Both the position numbers and the translations under genes were made by a program. A model generated the notes under the pieces. That model saw nothing but the letters and a program-made list of their open reading frames with translations. It had not been told where the DNA came from and did no database searches. DNA of 64,000 nt. It comes from Acidimicrobiales bacterium. GTDB taxonomy: Bacteria > Actinomycetota > Acidimicrobiia > Acidimicrobiales > UBA8592. Positions within the stretch are counted from its first letter, which is position 1; each line of letters begins with the position of its first letter. Of this stretch, positions 25,915-35,321 are shown one piece after another. Location of the stretch: positions 1 to 64,000 of the forward strand of contig JACERY010000004.1 of the NCBI GenBank assembly GCA_013912105.1, in the 5' to 3' direction.

Positions 25915-26817
25915 TCACCAACCGCGATCTTCTAATTTTATTTCTAGGTCATCCATGCCAATGCCAGTCATAGGTCCTCCGAGTCCTCGGCTGACTTTTG
26001 CAAGTATTTCAGGATTGGTATAGTTCGTTGTTGCTTCCACAATAGCTTTTGCTCGCGGTTCGGGATTCTCTGACTTGAAAATTCCTGATCCTACGAATAC
26101 AGCTTCCGCACCTAATTGCATAACTAGTGCTGCATCGGCAGGTGTTGCTAGGCCGCCTGCGCAGAACATAGGAACAGGCAATTTACCTGTTTCAGCAATC
26201 TCTTGCACTAAGCCGATAGGGGCTTGTAGTCTTTTAGCCCAGTCGAATAGCTCAGCCGAGTCGGACTGACCGATTTTTTTAATATCGCCTAGGATAGTTC
26301 GAAGATGCCGGACAGCTTGGATCACATTTCCTGTTCCAGCTTCGCCTTTACTTCGGATCATGCATGCACCCTCCGAAATACGTCGTAATGCTTCGCCGAG
26401 ATTAGTTGCACCGCATACAAATGGCACAGTAAATGCCCACTTGTCTATGTGATGTTTTTCATCAGCAGGAGTTAAAACTTCAGACTCATCAACGTAGTCA
26501 ACACCTAGCGACTCAAGGATTTGAGCTTCAACGAAATGGCCAATCCTTGCTTTTGCCATCACTGGAATTGAAACGATCTCTTTAATGCCTTCTATCATCT
26601 CAGGGTCGCTCATTCTGGCGACACCACCATCAACACGAATGTCAGCTGGCACTCTTTCTAAAGCCATGACAGCTACTGCTCCAGCATCTTCAGCTATTTT
26701 TGCCTGCTCGGGTGTGACTACATCCATAATCACACCTCCTTTAAGCATTTCTGCTAATCCTCGCTTTACGTTGATTGTTCCGGTGGTACGTGAAGTTGAT
26801 ATTTCTTCGTTAGTCAT
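25915..26817 (-). CDS. pdxS: Pyridoxal 5'-phosphate synthase lyase subunit
   Basis: Dodecameric synthase that makes PLP from ribose 5-phosphate, glyceraldehyde 3-phosphate and ammonia. The 300-residue barrel has [17 protein letters not shown], the aspartate in [15 protein letters not shown], the Schiff-base lysine segment [28 protein letters not shown], and the phosphate loop [10 protein letters not shown]. No ribosome binding site is visible; TAGCAT lies exactly 6 nt before ATG 26817. pdxT follows immediately. Confidence 0.98.
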   Translation of the reverse strand: MTNEEISTSRTTGTINVKRGLAEMLKGGVIMDVVTPEQAKIAEDAGAVAVMALERVPADIRVDGGVARMSDPEMIEGIKEIVSIPVMAKARIGHFVEAQILESLGVDYVDESEVLTPADEKHHIDKWAFTVPFVCGATNLGEALRRISEGACMIRSKGEAGTGNVIQAVRHLRTILGDIKKIGQSDSAELFDWAKRLQAPIGLVQEIAETGKLPVPMFCAGGLATPADAALVMQLGAEAVFVGSGIFKSENPEPRAKAIVEATTNYTNPEILAKVSRGLGGPMTGIGMDDLEIKLEDRGW

Positions 26818-26823
26818 AGTTTT

Positions 26824-26829
26824 ATGCTA
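26824..26829 (-). promoter_or_regulatory. Candidate leaderless -10 box of pdxS
   Basis: TAGCAT on the minus strand followed by six bases and then ATG 26817; the gap after the M48-like gene is 54 bases. Confidence 0.5.
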
Positions 26830-26871
26830 TCTGAAATTAGTTATTTGCGTTTAGTTTTAATTTATTCTGCA

Positions 26872-27630
26872 TCACAACTCTTCAAGCGCAACAACTCTTT
26901 CTTGTGTAGAGAAGCCTGAAGGTATCAGCCCACCTTTGGGGGGGTTGACCCACATATGCCTGCAAAATTTAGGGTTATGCGTAGGTTCTCTACCATCCAA
27001 GTAGAGACTCTGTAAGGCATTAGCTAAGCCAGTCGGATACCGGGTCATACGAACTGCAGACATATCTGTTTCAGCTATTACCCATTGATCAAATATCTTT
27101 TTTGCAATTTTTTTAACAATTCTAGGCATGAAGAACATGGGTCTTGCTATTAGAATTGCCGTCGTGCTCTCGAGAAGAGTCAATCTGTTTTTAGTCCTAC
27201 TCAGCTCATGTGTTATGAGACCTTCGAGTTCCACTCTCGTAACACGTTCCAAGAGCCCTGTCGTTGCTACCAACTTTCCATGGTAACTATTCCTTCCAAC
27301 CATAATCATATTTGGCGCAGAGTCTCGAACGATAAAGAGGCCCGGATGCCGAAACCCATGAGCCACGCAAACACCCTCAACCAGATTTTCAAATCTTGGG
27401 AAACTTCCAGATGTGATTGGCTCAGCATTTATTTTTTTGAGAATTTTTAAATCCATACTTCGGTACGTTGTGACGTAATAGGAAATAACAATTATAAGTG
27501 CTGCAGGAATTACTATTAAAGCATCCAAACTAAAAGCTAGAGCTATTGCTGTGATGATAATCGAGTCCCAAGCGATGCAAATAAGGAAAATCCCTAATGA
27601 GCGCCTAACCGCGATATGCGGCTCCATCAA
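26872..27630 (-). CDS. Degenerate M48-type membrane peptidase paired with LemA
   Basis: A 252-residue protein with two N-terminal membrane segments (about 11-32 and 36-54) and a body resembling HtpX/M48 metallopeptidases: [20 protein letters not shown], then [20 protein letters not shown], and a C-terminal [14 protein letters not shown] as in actinobacterial M48 proteins. The zinc site is damaged. HExxH reads HELSR (141-145), with the second histidine replaced by R145, and the third-ligand segment reads VIAETD instead of REELAD. It is probably catalytically dead or uses other residues. It overlaps lemA by 4 bases; LemA and M48 genes are neighbours in many bacteria. Function is unproven. Confidence 0.75.
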   Translation of the reverse strand: MMEPHIAVRRSLGIFLICIAWDSIIITAIALAFSLDALIVIPAALIIVISYYVTTYRSMDLKILKKINAEPITSGSFPRFENLVEGVCVAHGFRHPGLFIVRDSAPNMIMVGRNSYHGKLVATTGLLERVTRVELEGLITHELSRTKNRLTLLESTTAILIARPMFFMPRIVKKIAKKIFDQWVIAETDMSAVRMTRYPTGLANALQSLYLDGREPTHNPKFCRHMWVNPPKGGLIPSGFSTQERVVALEEL

Positions 27631-28175
27631 AAATTAACCTCCACGGGACCTGTTGCTTCGTCTTCGGCTTCAAAAAATTCCGCTTGTTCGAATTTAAATG
27701 ACCCAGCAACAATGTTGGAAGGAAACGTTTCGATTTTGTTGTTGTAACCCAAAACACTGTCGTTGTAGTGCTGGCGGGCGAAAGCTATACGACTTTCTGT
27801 GCTAACTAGCTCTTCTTGGAGTTGCAGAAAGTTCTCATTTGCTTTGAGGTCCGGATACGCTTCTGCAACCGCAAACAAAGATTTAAGAGCTCCTGTTAAG
27901 ACATTTTCGTTTTGCGCTTGCTCTCCTACAGTTTGGCCTGCCATAGCAGCGCTTCTTGCTTGCACTACTGCTTCAAAGGTTTCCTTTTCATGCTCCGCAT
28001 AACCCTTAACCGTTTCAACTAGATTAGGGATCAGGTCGTACCTTCTTCGGAGTTGCACATCAATCTGCGACCAAGCGTTCTTTGTGCCGTTTCGTAACCT
28101 GACTAAGCCGTTGTATTGCAACCAGAGTGTTAGCAGAAGCAAGACGACGATTATTAAGATAATGATTAATACCAT
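27627..28175 (-). CDS. lemA: LemA family membrane protein
   Basis: A 182-residue LemA protein: one N-terminal membrane helix (about 2-19) followed by a long helical bundle with the family signature [20 protein letters not shown] and [16 protein letters not shown], then [20 protein letters not shown] and [12 protein letters not shown]. LemA proteins are conserved, of unclear biochemical role, and often sit with HtpX-like peptidases or DUF2207 proteins. An AAGGAG site precedes ATG 28175, and the degenerate M48 gene overlaps its end by 4 bases. Confidence 0.93.
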   Translation of the reverse strand: MVLIIILIIVVLLLLTLWLQYNGLVRLRNGTKNAWSQIDVQLRRRYDLIPNLVETVKGYAEHEKETFEAVVQARSAAMAGQTVGEQAQNENVLTGALKSLFAVAEAYPDLKANENFLQLQEELVSTESRIAFARQHYNDSVLGYNNKIETFPSNIVAGSFKFEQAEFFEAEDEATGPVEVNF

Positions 28176-28251
28176 GGATACTCCTTAGGTGTTTCCTCTA
28201 GCATAACTAACAATCAATTCAGAACACTAAATTGTTCTTAGTTAACTTACA

Positions 28252-29388
28252 TTAACTTTTTAGACTTCCTAATGTGCCAGAAAAAAATTGACGTCCCTTA
28301 GCTAAAGGGACTGCCGGTTCTATAGATAAAGCTTGGTGATAAAAATCAAGGTAGCTTTTGGCGAGCTTTTCCATGGAGAACTGATTCGCTCTAATTTTAC
28401 CCGAGTCAACTATCCGCTTGGTCTCCTCTTTGTTGTAAAGAGCTAAGCGTAAACCGTTCGATAAGGCAATAGGGTTTCCAGTTTCAGTTAAGATAGCATC
28501 CTTCCCTCCTCGTGCGAGCTTGGCGTATCCGGGTATGGAACTTGCTACTACCGGCGTGCACGCAGCCATTGCTTCAAGCAAAACAATTCCAAACGACTCT
28601 CCACCTAGTGAAGGCGCACAGAGAACAGAACATTCTTGAAGCCTTCGAATTTTTTCGGATTCTGAAATTGTTCCTAGCCAAGTTATTCGGTGGTCACCCT
28701 TTGCTAGTTGTTTTAGGCCTTCTGTTTCAGGACCTTCGGACGCTACCCATAGCTCTACTTCGTTGGGCAAAAATTCCATTGAACGTATTAATACATCCAG
28801 ACCTTTTCTCGGTTCGTGCCTGCCTACAAAAAAAATAGTTGGTTTCTCTTTTCTCCTTACTTTATTTTGAAAGAGATCAAGCTCAATCCCATTGAATAGA
28901 ATTTCGTACTCTCCCCCTAAAGCATTCATGGCAGTTTTAGCTGCTTCCTCTGAAACTGCGCAGTTGATTTCTACCCTAGAGGCCACCCATCTAGCTGGCC
29001 GATTAAAATAATCATAGAATTTTGAATGCCCGGATCGATGATAAGTAGCAACGATTGGGCTTTGCTTCATCACTATTGCGGTTACAGTTGGCCCCGGCGC
29101 CAGAGGCTCATGGACATGCAGAACATCAAATTGTTCGTCCCTAAGAGCTCGTATTACTCGAAGTTGTGCAGCTGCATCAGGTGCTAAAGGAGCAATAGAG
29201 CCGTTAGTCGCTGTGGGAAGACTATTACCTAAAGGAGTGATTCCGGTTTCTGGAGGAGCTCCATCACACGGACCGAGAACTCTTACATCGACGCCTAATT
29301 TCCTGATAGCTTTTGCTAAGCAAAGAATCTGGTTTTGAACCCCACCTGGCACAGTAAGGCTATAAGGACTAATCATGCCTACTCGCAT
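28252..29388 (-). CDS. pimA: GT4 glycosyltransferase, PimA-like phosphatidylinositol mannosyltransferase
   Basis: Probably transfers the first mannose from GDP-mannose to phosphatidylinositol at the cytoplasmic face. The 378-residue GT-B protein begins MRVGMISPYSLTVPGGVQNQ, has DVLHVHEPLAPGPT and TYHRSGHSK in the N-terminal domain, FVGRHEPRKGLDVLIRSM at the interdomain start, and the nucleotide-sugar motif SLGGESFGIVLLEAMA with the EX7E glutamates. Order pgsA, acyltransferase, GT4, as in Mycobacterium, supports PimA. Substrate assignment is from context; AGGA lies eight bases before the start. Confidence 0.85.
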   Translation of the reverse strand: MRVGMISPYSLTVPGGVQNQILCLAKAIRKLGVDVRVLGPCDGAPPETGITPLGNSLPTATNGSIAPLAPDAAAQLRVIRALRDEQFDVLHVHEPLAPGPTVTAIVMKQSPIVATYHRSGHSKFYDYFNRPARWVASRVEINCAVSEEAAKTAMNALGGEYEILFNGIELDLFQNKVRRKEKPTIFFVGRHEPRKGLDVLIRSMEFLPNEVELWVASEGPETEGLKQLAKGDHRITWLGTISESEKIRRLQECSVLCAPSLGGESFGIVLLEAMAACTPVVASSIPGYAKLARGGKDAILTETGNPIALSNGLRLALYNKEETKRIVDSGKIRANQFSMEKLAKSYLDFYHQALSIEPAVPLAKGRQFFSGTLGSLKS

Positions 29389-29439
29389 ACTTATATTCCT
29401 AGCTGGTCCATAATCAATTCACCTATTTTGAGAGAACAA

Positions 29440-30354
29440 TTAGATCCTACCCGATCGGATGTCTTTGAGAGCTTTAAAATCACTTGGCCAGTTTGGTTGC
29501 ATCAGGTGCCATTGTTCTGGTTCCTTCTGAATTAACGATTCAAAAACAGTAACTATATCTTGAGACATCCGCTCGACATCTTCTCGGAATTTCCCGCTTC
29601 TCTCCGATGAAATTGGAGGACACACAACAGCATGATGCGAGTTTTTTTTCTGATAAACGGCTACCGGTATGATCTTCGCTCCGGTCCTTATTGCAAGTGT
29701 CGCAGGGCCTGCAGGAATGGTAGTTTCCTCTCCAAAAAAATGAACTTTGACTCCCTTACCTTCGATATCGCGATCGCATAAAAGGCATACAACGTGATTT
29801 TTCCTAATAGCATTTATTACAGCCTTACCTGCTTCTGGGCCTAATGGGATTACGTTCATGCCAAAAGACTCACGGTATTTAACCATGAAATCGAATAGTT
29901 CTCTTGGCTTCTGAGGCTCAACTACGACACTAACTTCATAGTTAGGCCTACAAGTAAGCCACCGTCCTGCCCATTCCCATCCACCAAGATGCGGGAGCGC
30001 AAGAATAGGCCCCACTCCCGCCTCCCAAGCATTTTCTATATGCTCAAAACCCTCAACAGTAAAGCCAGAATCTATTTGAAAATCAGAAAGCCCCTGCATT
30101 CTTGCTGAATCAACCCAATAACGCGCATAGGTCTGGAAAGTCTTCTTTACCTTTTCTTCACTATCTTTCGCTGGAAGATTTTTTTCATACGTTCTATTCA
30201 GATGTCTTCGAACGAGAAATTTTCTTTCTTTTGAGAAGTTCAAAACTAGTCTTGCCACAAAATTTTGAATAGGAGTTACTAACTTTACGGGGAATATTCG
30301 AACAATTGCAGCAATCGCTCTATAGACAAAAACTAGCAGTTTGGAAACAATCAC
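29440..30354 (-). CDS. LpxL/PatA-like phosphatidylinositol mannoside acyltransferase
   Basis: Membrane-associated acyltransferase of the LpxL/HtrB superfamily, likely adding a fatty acid to PIM1 or PIM2 (PatA role). The 304-residue protein has one N-terminal hydrophobic segment (about 5-22) with a following basic region, and the HX4(D/E) catalytic motif in LPHLGGWEWAGRW. The downstream segments VCLLCDRDIEGKGVKVHFFG and TIPAGPATLAIRTGAKIIPV are typical. It overlaps pgsA by 4 bases and is 51 bases before pimA, the conserved actinobacterial PIM block. Confidence 0.9.
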   Translation of the reverse strand: MIVSKLLVFVYRAIAAIVRIFPVKLVTPIQNFVARLVLNFSKERKFLVRRHLNRTYEKNLPAKDSEEKVKKTFQTYARYWVDSARMQGLSDFQIDSGFTVEGFEHIENAWEAGVGPILALPHLGGWEWAGRWLTCRPNYEVSVVVEPQKPRELFDFMVKYRESFGMNVIPLGPEAGKAVINAIRKNHVVCLLCDRDIEGKGVKVHFFGEETTIPAGPATLAIRTGAKIIPVAVYQKKNSHHAVVCPPISSERSGKFREDVERMSQDIVTVFESLIQKEPEQWHLMQPNWPSDFKALKDIRSGRI

Positions 30355-30968
30355 TGAGAGTCATCAGTGTCCGTAGAAGCGCCTAATTGAGCTGTCGCTT
30401 GTTTCCAAACTTTCAAAAATCTTTGCATAACAGTAACCAATGTCAGAATAAGCATCACCCATAACACTGGTATTAGAATATCGCTGAAAAGAAGTCCGAG
30501 TGCAAGAACAATGAATCGTTCAGCTCGTTCCATAATCCCACCTTTAGCATCAAAACCGAGAGATTCTGCTTTTGCTCGCTGGTATGAGATAAGCATTGCA
30601 GAACCCATTACGGCTACCGGCAGCATCATAATTCTTCCAGGTTCATTTGATGCTAGGTACCAAGCAATTCCCGAGAAAAGAAAAATATCCGTTACACGAT
30701 CACTAACTGAATCAAAGAATGCTCCTCTAACGGAAGAAGTCCCCGAGGCTTTAGCAACAGCACCATCTAGAGCATCTGGAAGTCCTGTCAAAATGAGAAA
30801 AATAAAGCCTAAGAAAAGATTGCCTTGTCCTATAACAAACGCCCCAATAGCAGAAATAATTATCCCGGCTAAAGTTAAAGCATTCGCAGTTATACCTATT
30901 CGGGATAGACCAATACCGATTGGGTCTAGCACTTTGTCAACATTTGTACGAAAGTTTCCGTCAAACAT
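30351..30968 (-). CDS. pgsA: CDP-alcohol phosphatidyltransferase (phosphatidylinositol phosphate synthase type)
   Basis: Integral membrane enzyme joining CDP-diacylglycerol to an alcohol, here most likely inositol 1-phosphate. The start at 30968 is chosen over ATG 30986 because GGAGG lies exactly six bases upstream; this gives 205 residues. The catalytic motif is LPDALDGAVAKASG followed by RGAFFDSVSDRVTD, i.e. D-x2-DG-x2-A-K-x8-G-x3-D-x3-D, with lysine where most family members have arginine. Five or six membrane helices are visible. The next two genes are the PIM acyltransferase and mannosyltransferase. Confidence 0.9.
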   Translation of the reverse strand: MFDGNFRTNVDKVLDPIGIGLSRIGITANALTLAGIIISAIGAFVIGQGNLFLGFIFLILTGLPDALDGAVAKASGTSSVRGAFFDSVSDRVTDIFLFSGIAWYLASNEPGRIMMLPVAVMGSAMLISYQRAKAESLGFDAKGGIMERAERFIVLALGLLFSDILIPVLWVMLILTLVTVMQRFLKVWKQATAQLGASTDTDDSQ

Positions 30969-30974
30969 AAATAT

Positions 30975-30979
30975 CCTCC
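30975..30979 (-). promoter_or_regulatory. Shine-Dalgarno site deciding the pgsA start
   Basis: GGAGG on the minus strand, six bases before ATG 30968 and therefore downstream of the alternative ATG at 30986. Confidence 0.7.
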
Positions 30980-31029
30980 ATCCCACGTCAGTGAGGCCCT
31001 ACGCAACAGTAGCACTGTCCCTTAAGACT

Positions 31030-31521
31030 TCAGGAAGCGTTAACCCATTCTTCTGGATTCTCTTCAACAACTTGCTCTAGAACTTCACCAGTAGATGCGT
31101 CCAAAAGGACCACTGCTCTTTGTAGTGGAGTTGGTTCAGAGGAATAAGTCAGTAGCCGCCAGACAGGTCGACTTCTATAACCTCTCCACATTAGTTGGGC
31201 AGAGGCAGGGCCAATTTCAAACCCTACTGACACAGATGCGATCTGCAGTGCTTCCCTCTCATCGATTGAACACCGTACAGCAGCAAAAAAGTTGTAACCA
31301 CTAAACAAGATAATACAAACTCCTGAGATCAGAAACCCGTTGTTGACTAATGGAGAGTCAGAAAAGAGAAGGCTCAAAGATACAAAGATAACTCCGGTGA
31401 TGAGATATAGGTAGGCTGCTAATTTACGTTTATCAGTGTTTGGAATTTGGTACTCATCTGCCCCAAAGGAAGGCTGAAGGTCCTCGGGAAGCATGTCGGT
31501 CGTTTCTGGTAATGTGTTCAC
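31030..31521 (-). CDS. Unknown two-helix membrane protein between HIT hydrolase and pgsA
   Basis: I do not recognise this 163-residue protein. A hydrophilic N terminus (1-32) is followed by two closely spaced membrane helices (about 36-54 and 61-80) and a soluble C-terminal domain of about 80 residues. Its end, RPVWRLLTYSSEPTPLQRAV then VLLDASTGEVLEQVVEENPE, resembles a PepSY-like beta hairpin. The start is GTG at 31521, with TACACT 7 nt upstream and no ribosome binding site. It lies between the HIT gene and the PIM lipid genes, so an envelope role is plausible but unproven. Confidence 0.7.
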   Translation of the reverse strand: MNTLPETTDMLPEDLQPSFGADEYQIPNTDKRKLAAYLYLITGVIFVSLSLLFSDSPLVNNGFLISGVCIILFSGYNFFAAVRCSIDEREALQIASVSVGFEIGPASAQLMWRGYRSRPVWRLLTYSSEPTPLQRAVVLLDASTGEVLEQVVEENPEEWVNAS

Positions 31522-31528
31522 TTTTCTA

Positions 31529-31534
31529 AGTGTA
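31529..31534 (-). promoter_or_regulatory. Candidate leaderless -10 box of the two-helix membrane protein gene
   Basis: TACACT on the minus strand, seven bases before GTG 31521. Confidence 0.35.
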
Positions 31535-31564
31535 AATACAAAAAGAAGAAATAGATAATTACTT

Positions 31565-32089
31565 TTAAGAAGGCCAGTTTTTTTTCAATTTTTCATAACT
31601 GGACATAAGCGGTTCTGGAATCATTTTCGCCTCAGCGATAGATGTAAGAAAAGTTGTATCGCCTTCCCAGCGAGGGAGACAATGAACATGTAAATGTTCA
31701 GGGATGCTAGCTCCTGCTGCTCTTCCGATATTCATTCCTACGTTAACCCCATGAGGGTTATATGCATTTGTAATCGCTGCGACACTGTCATTTACAGCTT
31801 GCCAAATTTCGCTGCTTTCGTCCTTGGATAAGTCAAGTAAATTAGGTACAGCGCGTTTCGGGAGAACAAGAGTATGCCCGCTTACGTATGGATACGTATT
31901 AAGCATCGCAGCGCAATACTTACCCTCCCAAAGGATGTATTTCTTTACGTCTGGATCGTCAGAAAGGAAGATATCTTCGAATACGCTTCCACTATCGATA
32001 GACGGACGTTCTTGCTTGGTTGAGACATATGAACTTCTCCACCCTGCCCAAAGTCTACCTATCCGGTTTGGCTCGAAGTTTTTTGTCAT
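31565..32089 (-). CDS. HIT family hydrolase/phosphorylase (Ap4A-type)
   Basis: Histidine-triad protein of 174 residues. The triad HLHVH lies in IPEHLHVHCLPRWEGD near 130-145, preceded by GHTLVLPKRAVPNLLDLSKD and GVNVGMNIGRAAGASIPEH, which is the actinobacterial Ap4A phosphorylase-like subgroup found next to thrS and pgsA. Likely substrates are dinucleoside polyphosphates or adenylated amines. The start overlaps the thrS stop by 4 bases. Confidence 0.9.
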   Translation of the reverse strand: MTKNFEPNRIGRLWAGWRSSYVSTKQERPSIDSGSVFEDIFLSDDPDVKKYILWEGKYCAAMLNTYPYVSGHTLVLPKRAVPNLLDLSKDESSEIWQAVNDSVAAITNAYNPHGVNVGMNIGRAAGASIPEHLHVHCLPRWEGDTTFLTSIAEAKMIPEPLMSSYEKLKKNWPS

Positions 32090-34026
32090 AATTTTCTACT
32101 AATTTCTGCTTTTAATTCCTCAACGAATTCGCTTACAGGAACTCCTCGCGCAACATCACCGCCCCTTGGATTAACGCCAACGGTTTGATCTTTCACATCT
32201 TCACCTCCTACAACGAGGACATAGGGAATCTTTTGAGTCTTAACATCCCTAATTCGTTTACCAAGAGAATTATCTGCTCGAACATATTGAACGCGAAAGT
32301 TTTCAATTTCTAACTTGTCAATTATTTCTTTTGCGTATTCCTCATGTTCTTCGGCTACAGGCAAAACAGAAACTTGGACTGGCGCAAGCCAAGAAGGAAA
32401 AGCTCCAGCATAATGTTCTATTAATACCCCAAAGAAACGCTCAATTGATCCCATCAATGCCCTGTGTATCATGACAGGTCGTTTTCGATCTCCGGATGAA
32501 TTGATATATCGTAAATTGAATCTTTCAGGAAGATTGAAATCCAATTGAATTGTTGATAATTGCCATGATCTACCTATCGCGTCAGCAACATCTATATCTA
32601 TTTTAGGTCCGTAGAAAGCCGCGTCGCCTTCCTTTACACTGAAAGATAATCCCTGGGTGTCTAACGCCTTTTCTAGTGCTTTCGTTGCATGTTCCCATAT
32701 CTCGTCACTTCCAACAGACTTCTCTGGGTTCCTTGTTGAAAGATTGAAAGTAAATTCCTCGAATCCAAAATCTTGAAGAACCGACACTACAAATTCCAAC
32801 AGATTTCCGATTTCGTGAGCAAGACCCTCTTCTGTGGTGAAAATATGGGCATCGTCTTGCGTGAATCCGCGTATTCTCATCAACCCATGAAGAGTTCCGG
32901 CACGCTCATAGCGATAAACTGTTCCTAGTTCAAACAAACGCACTGGAAGATCTCGGTATGATTTTGTACCTGATCTGAAAATTAGGCAATGCATTGGGCA
33001 GTTCATTGGTTTGAGATAATACTCACCATTATCCATTTCCATCGGGGGGTACATTCCTTCTGAATAGAAATCTAAATGGCCGCTAGTTCTGAAGAGGTCT
33101 GCATTTGCTAGATGAGGCGTATAGACAAATTCATATCCCCCACTTTCATGCCGTTGACGACTGAAATCCTCCATAAGCTTTCTAACTTGTGACCCCTTAG
33201 GGTGCCATACAGCAAGACCGCCACCTAGTTCTGAGGGGAAACTTAAGAGATCTAATTCATTTGCTAATTTCCTATGGTCTCGTTTTGCTGCTTCCTCCAA
33301 CCTTTTGATGTGTTCTTTTAACTGTTTTTTCGTCGCCCAAGCGGTCCCATAGATTCTTTGGAGCATCGGTTTCTTCTCATCGCCACGCCAGTAAGCGCCA
33401 GCAACGCTCATTAATTTGAAGTGCCCTAATTTTCCTGTGGATGGGACGTGTGGCCCACGACAGAGATCTATGAACCCGTCACCATTCTGATAAAAGCTAA
33501 TGACTTCATTATCCTGCACTTCACTAGCATCAGCTGCTTCTATAATTTCGCACTTATAAGGGTGGTCAGAGAACATCAATAAAGCTTCTTCTACAGATGT
33601 TTCACCACGTTTAAAGGCCTGGTCCGCCGTTATGATTTCGCTCATCCGCTCTTCAATTAGGGCAAGATTTTCTTCTTTGATTGCTTCATTATTTGGAATC
33701 GAAAAATCGTAATAGAAACCGTTCTCAATAGGTGGCCCTATCGCGAACGTCGCACCTGGGTAAATGTCAAGAACAGCTTGGGCTAGCACGTGAGCGGTTG
33801 AGTGCCTCAATGTTTCCAAACCCTGATCTGAGGTATCCGTGATGATACTTACTAAAGAACCGTCTGTGAGAGTTGTGTCCAAATCAACTTCAATCCCATT
33901 AACTTCACCGATTACGGCAGCTTTAGCTAGGCCAGGACCGATATCGGATGCCAGCTCAGCTAGGGTTGCGCCATTTTCAAGAGTACGTAGTGATCCATCT
34001 GGCAAAGTAACTGTGATTTCTGACAT
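32086..34026 (-). CDS. thrS: Threonyl-tRNA synthetase
   Basis: Class II synthetase for tRNA-Thr. In 646 residues: N-terminal TGS domain (ITVTLPDGSLRTL), N2 editing domain with RHSTAHVLAQAV and GFIDLCRGPHVPSTGK, catalytic core with the zinc cysteine in LKPMNCPMHCLIF, motif 2 YRYERAGTLHGLMRIRGFTQ, motif 3 HRALMGSIERFFGVLIEHYA, and the anticodon-binding domain (VSVLPVAEEHEEYA). No ribosome binding site is seen; TACCAT is exactly 6 nt before ATG 34026. HIT, membrane protein and PIM genes follow. Confidence 0.98.
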   Translation of the reverse strand: MSEITVTLPDGSLRTLENGATLAELASDIGPGLAKAAVIGEVNGIEVDLDTTLTDGSLVSIITDTSDQGLETLRHSTAHVLAQAVLDIYPGATFAIGPPIENGFYYDFSIPNNEAIKEENLALIEERMSEIITADQAFKRGETSVEEALLMFSDHPYKCEIIEAADASEVQDNEVISFYQNGDGFIDLCRGPHVPSTGKLGHFKLMSVAGAYWRGDEKKPMLQRIYGTAWATKKQLKEHIKRLEEAAKRDHRKLANELDLLSFPSELGGGLAVWHPKGSQVRKLMEDFSRQRHESGGYEFVYTPHLANADLFRTSGHLDFYSEGMYPPMEMDNGEYYLKPMNCPMHCLIFRSGTKSYRDLPVRLFELGTVYRYERAGTLHGLMRIRGFTQDDAHIFTTEEGLAHEIGNLLEFVVSVLQDFGFEEFTFNLSTRNPEKSVGSDEIWEHATKALEKALDTQGLSFSVKEGDAAFYGPKIDIDVADAIGRSWQLSTIQLDFNLPERFNLRYINSSGDRKRPVMIHRALMGSIERFFGVLIEHYAGAFPSWLAPVQVSVLPVAEEHEEYAKEIIDKLEIENFRVQYVRADNSLGKRIRDVKTQKIPYVLVVGGEDVKDQTVGVNPRGGDVARGVPVSEFVEELKAEISRKL

Positions 34027-34032
34027 GTCTGT

Positions 34033-34038
34033 ATGGTA
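34033..34038 (-). promoter_or_regulatory. Candidate leaderless -10 box of thrS
   Basis: TACCAT on the minus strand, six bases before ATG 34026. An 81-base gap separates thrS from mshC; it shows no T-box leader of the kind that regulates many Firmicute thrS genes. Confidence 0.5.
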
Positions 34039-34107
34039 CAGATGAGGCGCAATGATTTCTGTGAATACATTGACTTCTTCTGAGTTATTTTCTTTATGCC
34101 GTCTAGA

Positions 34108-35253
34108 TCATTCTTTATTAAAAAGATATGGATTCGAAATATCTACTCCCAGAAGCATGGCTGCGTTAGCAATCCCAGACCCTGATTCTGCATACTCATC
34201 AATTATTTTAATTGCCTGGGGAGTGTCTAAGTCATTATCTAAACATTCTCGGACCTGATCTATTCCATAATTTCCAGAACCCGCGGCGATCCACTTTTCA
34301 AGTCGCTCTTTTGCCATTGGCATTATTTCCTGACTCCATGACCATGGAGTGCGATAATGCTGAGCGATAATTCCAAGCCTTATAGCTCTTGGGTCATATT
34401 CTTTCCTGAGCTCTGAGACGAAAACGAGATTTCCAAGCGATTTTGACATCTTTTCTCCATCCATTTCTACCATTGCTTGATGCATCCAATGACGAACAAA
34501 TTGTTTACCAGTAACTGCTTCAGACTGAACACGCTCACATTCATGATGCGGGAAAATAAGGTCTGCTCCTCCTCCGTGGAGATCTATTGTTTCAGACTCT
34601 AAGTCTCTCATTGCTAAAACTGAACACTCCACATGCCACCCTGGTCGTCCAGACCCCCATCTGCTTTCCCATGCTGGCTCGTCTGGAAGCGAAGGTTGCC
34701 ATAAAACAAAATCTAATGGATCGCGTTTCTGTGGGTCGCCAGGATTTCCTCCTCTTTCAGAAGCAAGAGCAATCATTTCTTCTCGTTCTAGGCGGCAAAG
34801 GGCGCCGAAATCATCTACACAGGAGATATCAAAATAGACAGATCCATTTACTTGGTAGGCGCTTTCTCTTTCTATAAGCTTCCCAATAAAATTTCGTATT
34901 TCAGCAATGGCTGATGTTGCCCTTGGTTCACTCCATGAAGGGATCATCCCAAGTGCTTTCATATCACTGTCAAACCGAGCGGTTTCTTTTGCTGCTAGGT
35001 CTAAGTAATGCACCCCTAACTCTCTCGCTTTTCGGAGAATATCATCATCTACATCAGTGATATTGCGGACACACTGCGTTTCATAACCCAAATCTCTAAG
35101 TCTCCTCTGCAGAACGTCATATGTTAAATATGTGGCCGCATGACCGATGTGAGTAGCATCATATGGAGTAATTCCGCACGTGTAGATTTTGACAATTTTT
35201 TCTGGTCTGAATGGTTCAAGAGAATTTGTTGCCGTGTTGAAAAGATTTATCAT
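34108..35253 (-). CDS. mshC: Mycothiol ligase MshC (cysteine:GlcN-Ins ligase)
   Basis: ATP-dependent ligase that attaches cysteine to glucosaminyl-inositol in mycothiol synthesis. It resembles cysteinyl-tRNA synthetase but is short (381 residues) and has the MshC signature YTCGITPYDATHIGHAATY in place of the CysRS version. C26, the cysteine in WHVECSVLAM and the FPHHECER histidines form the zinc site; HIGH at 35-38 and EKMSKSLGN are the class I nucleotide motifs. A tRNA-binding C-terminal domain is missing, as expected. Mycothiol is essentially confined to actinobacteria, which makes this the strongest lineage marker here. Confidence 0.92.
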   Translation of the reverse strand: MINLFNTATNSLEPFRPEKIVKIYTCGITPYDATHIGHAATYLTYDVLQRRLRDLGYETQCVRNITDVDDDILRKARELGVHYLDLAAKETARFDSDMKALGMIPSWSEPRATSAIAEIRNFIGKLIERESAYQVNGSVYFDISCVDDFGALCRLEREEMIALASERGGNPGDPQKRDPLDFVLWQPSLPDEPAWESRWGSGRPGWHVECSVLAMRDLESETIDLHGGGADLIFPHHECERVQSEAVTGKQFVRHWMHQAMVEMDGEKMSKSLGNLVFVSELRKEYDPRAIRLGIIAQHYRTPWSWSQEIMPMAKERLEKWIAAGSGNYGIDQVRECLDNDLDTPQAIKIIDEYAESGSGIANAAMLLGVDISNPYLFNKE

Positions 35254-35321
35254 TATTTAATAGCTCAGTTATCAGTTTGGGCAAAGTGTAGCCTGCTTAG
35301 CCCTTAGAAAAATTTTACAAG

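Noticed and set aside
28205..28243. Imperfect hairpin between lemA and pimA
   Set aside because: Outer (AACTAA/TTAGTT) and inner (AGAAC/GTTCT) stems are asymmetric and without a T-tract; AT-rich spacers produce such folds by chance.
30511..31080. 189-codon plus-strand open frame opposite pgsA
   Set aside because: It is opposite a convincing membrane enzyme with intact catalytic motif; no homologous features in its own translation.
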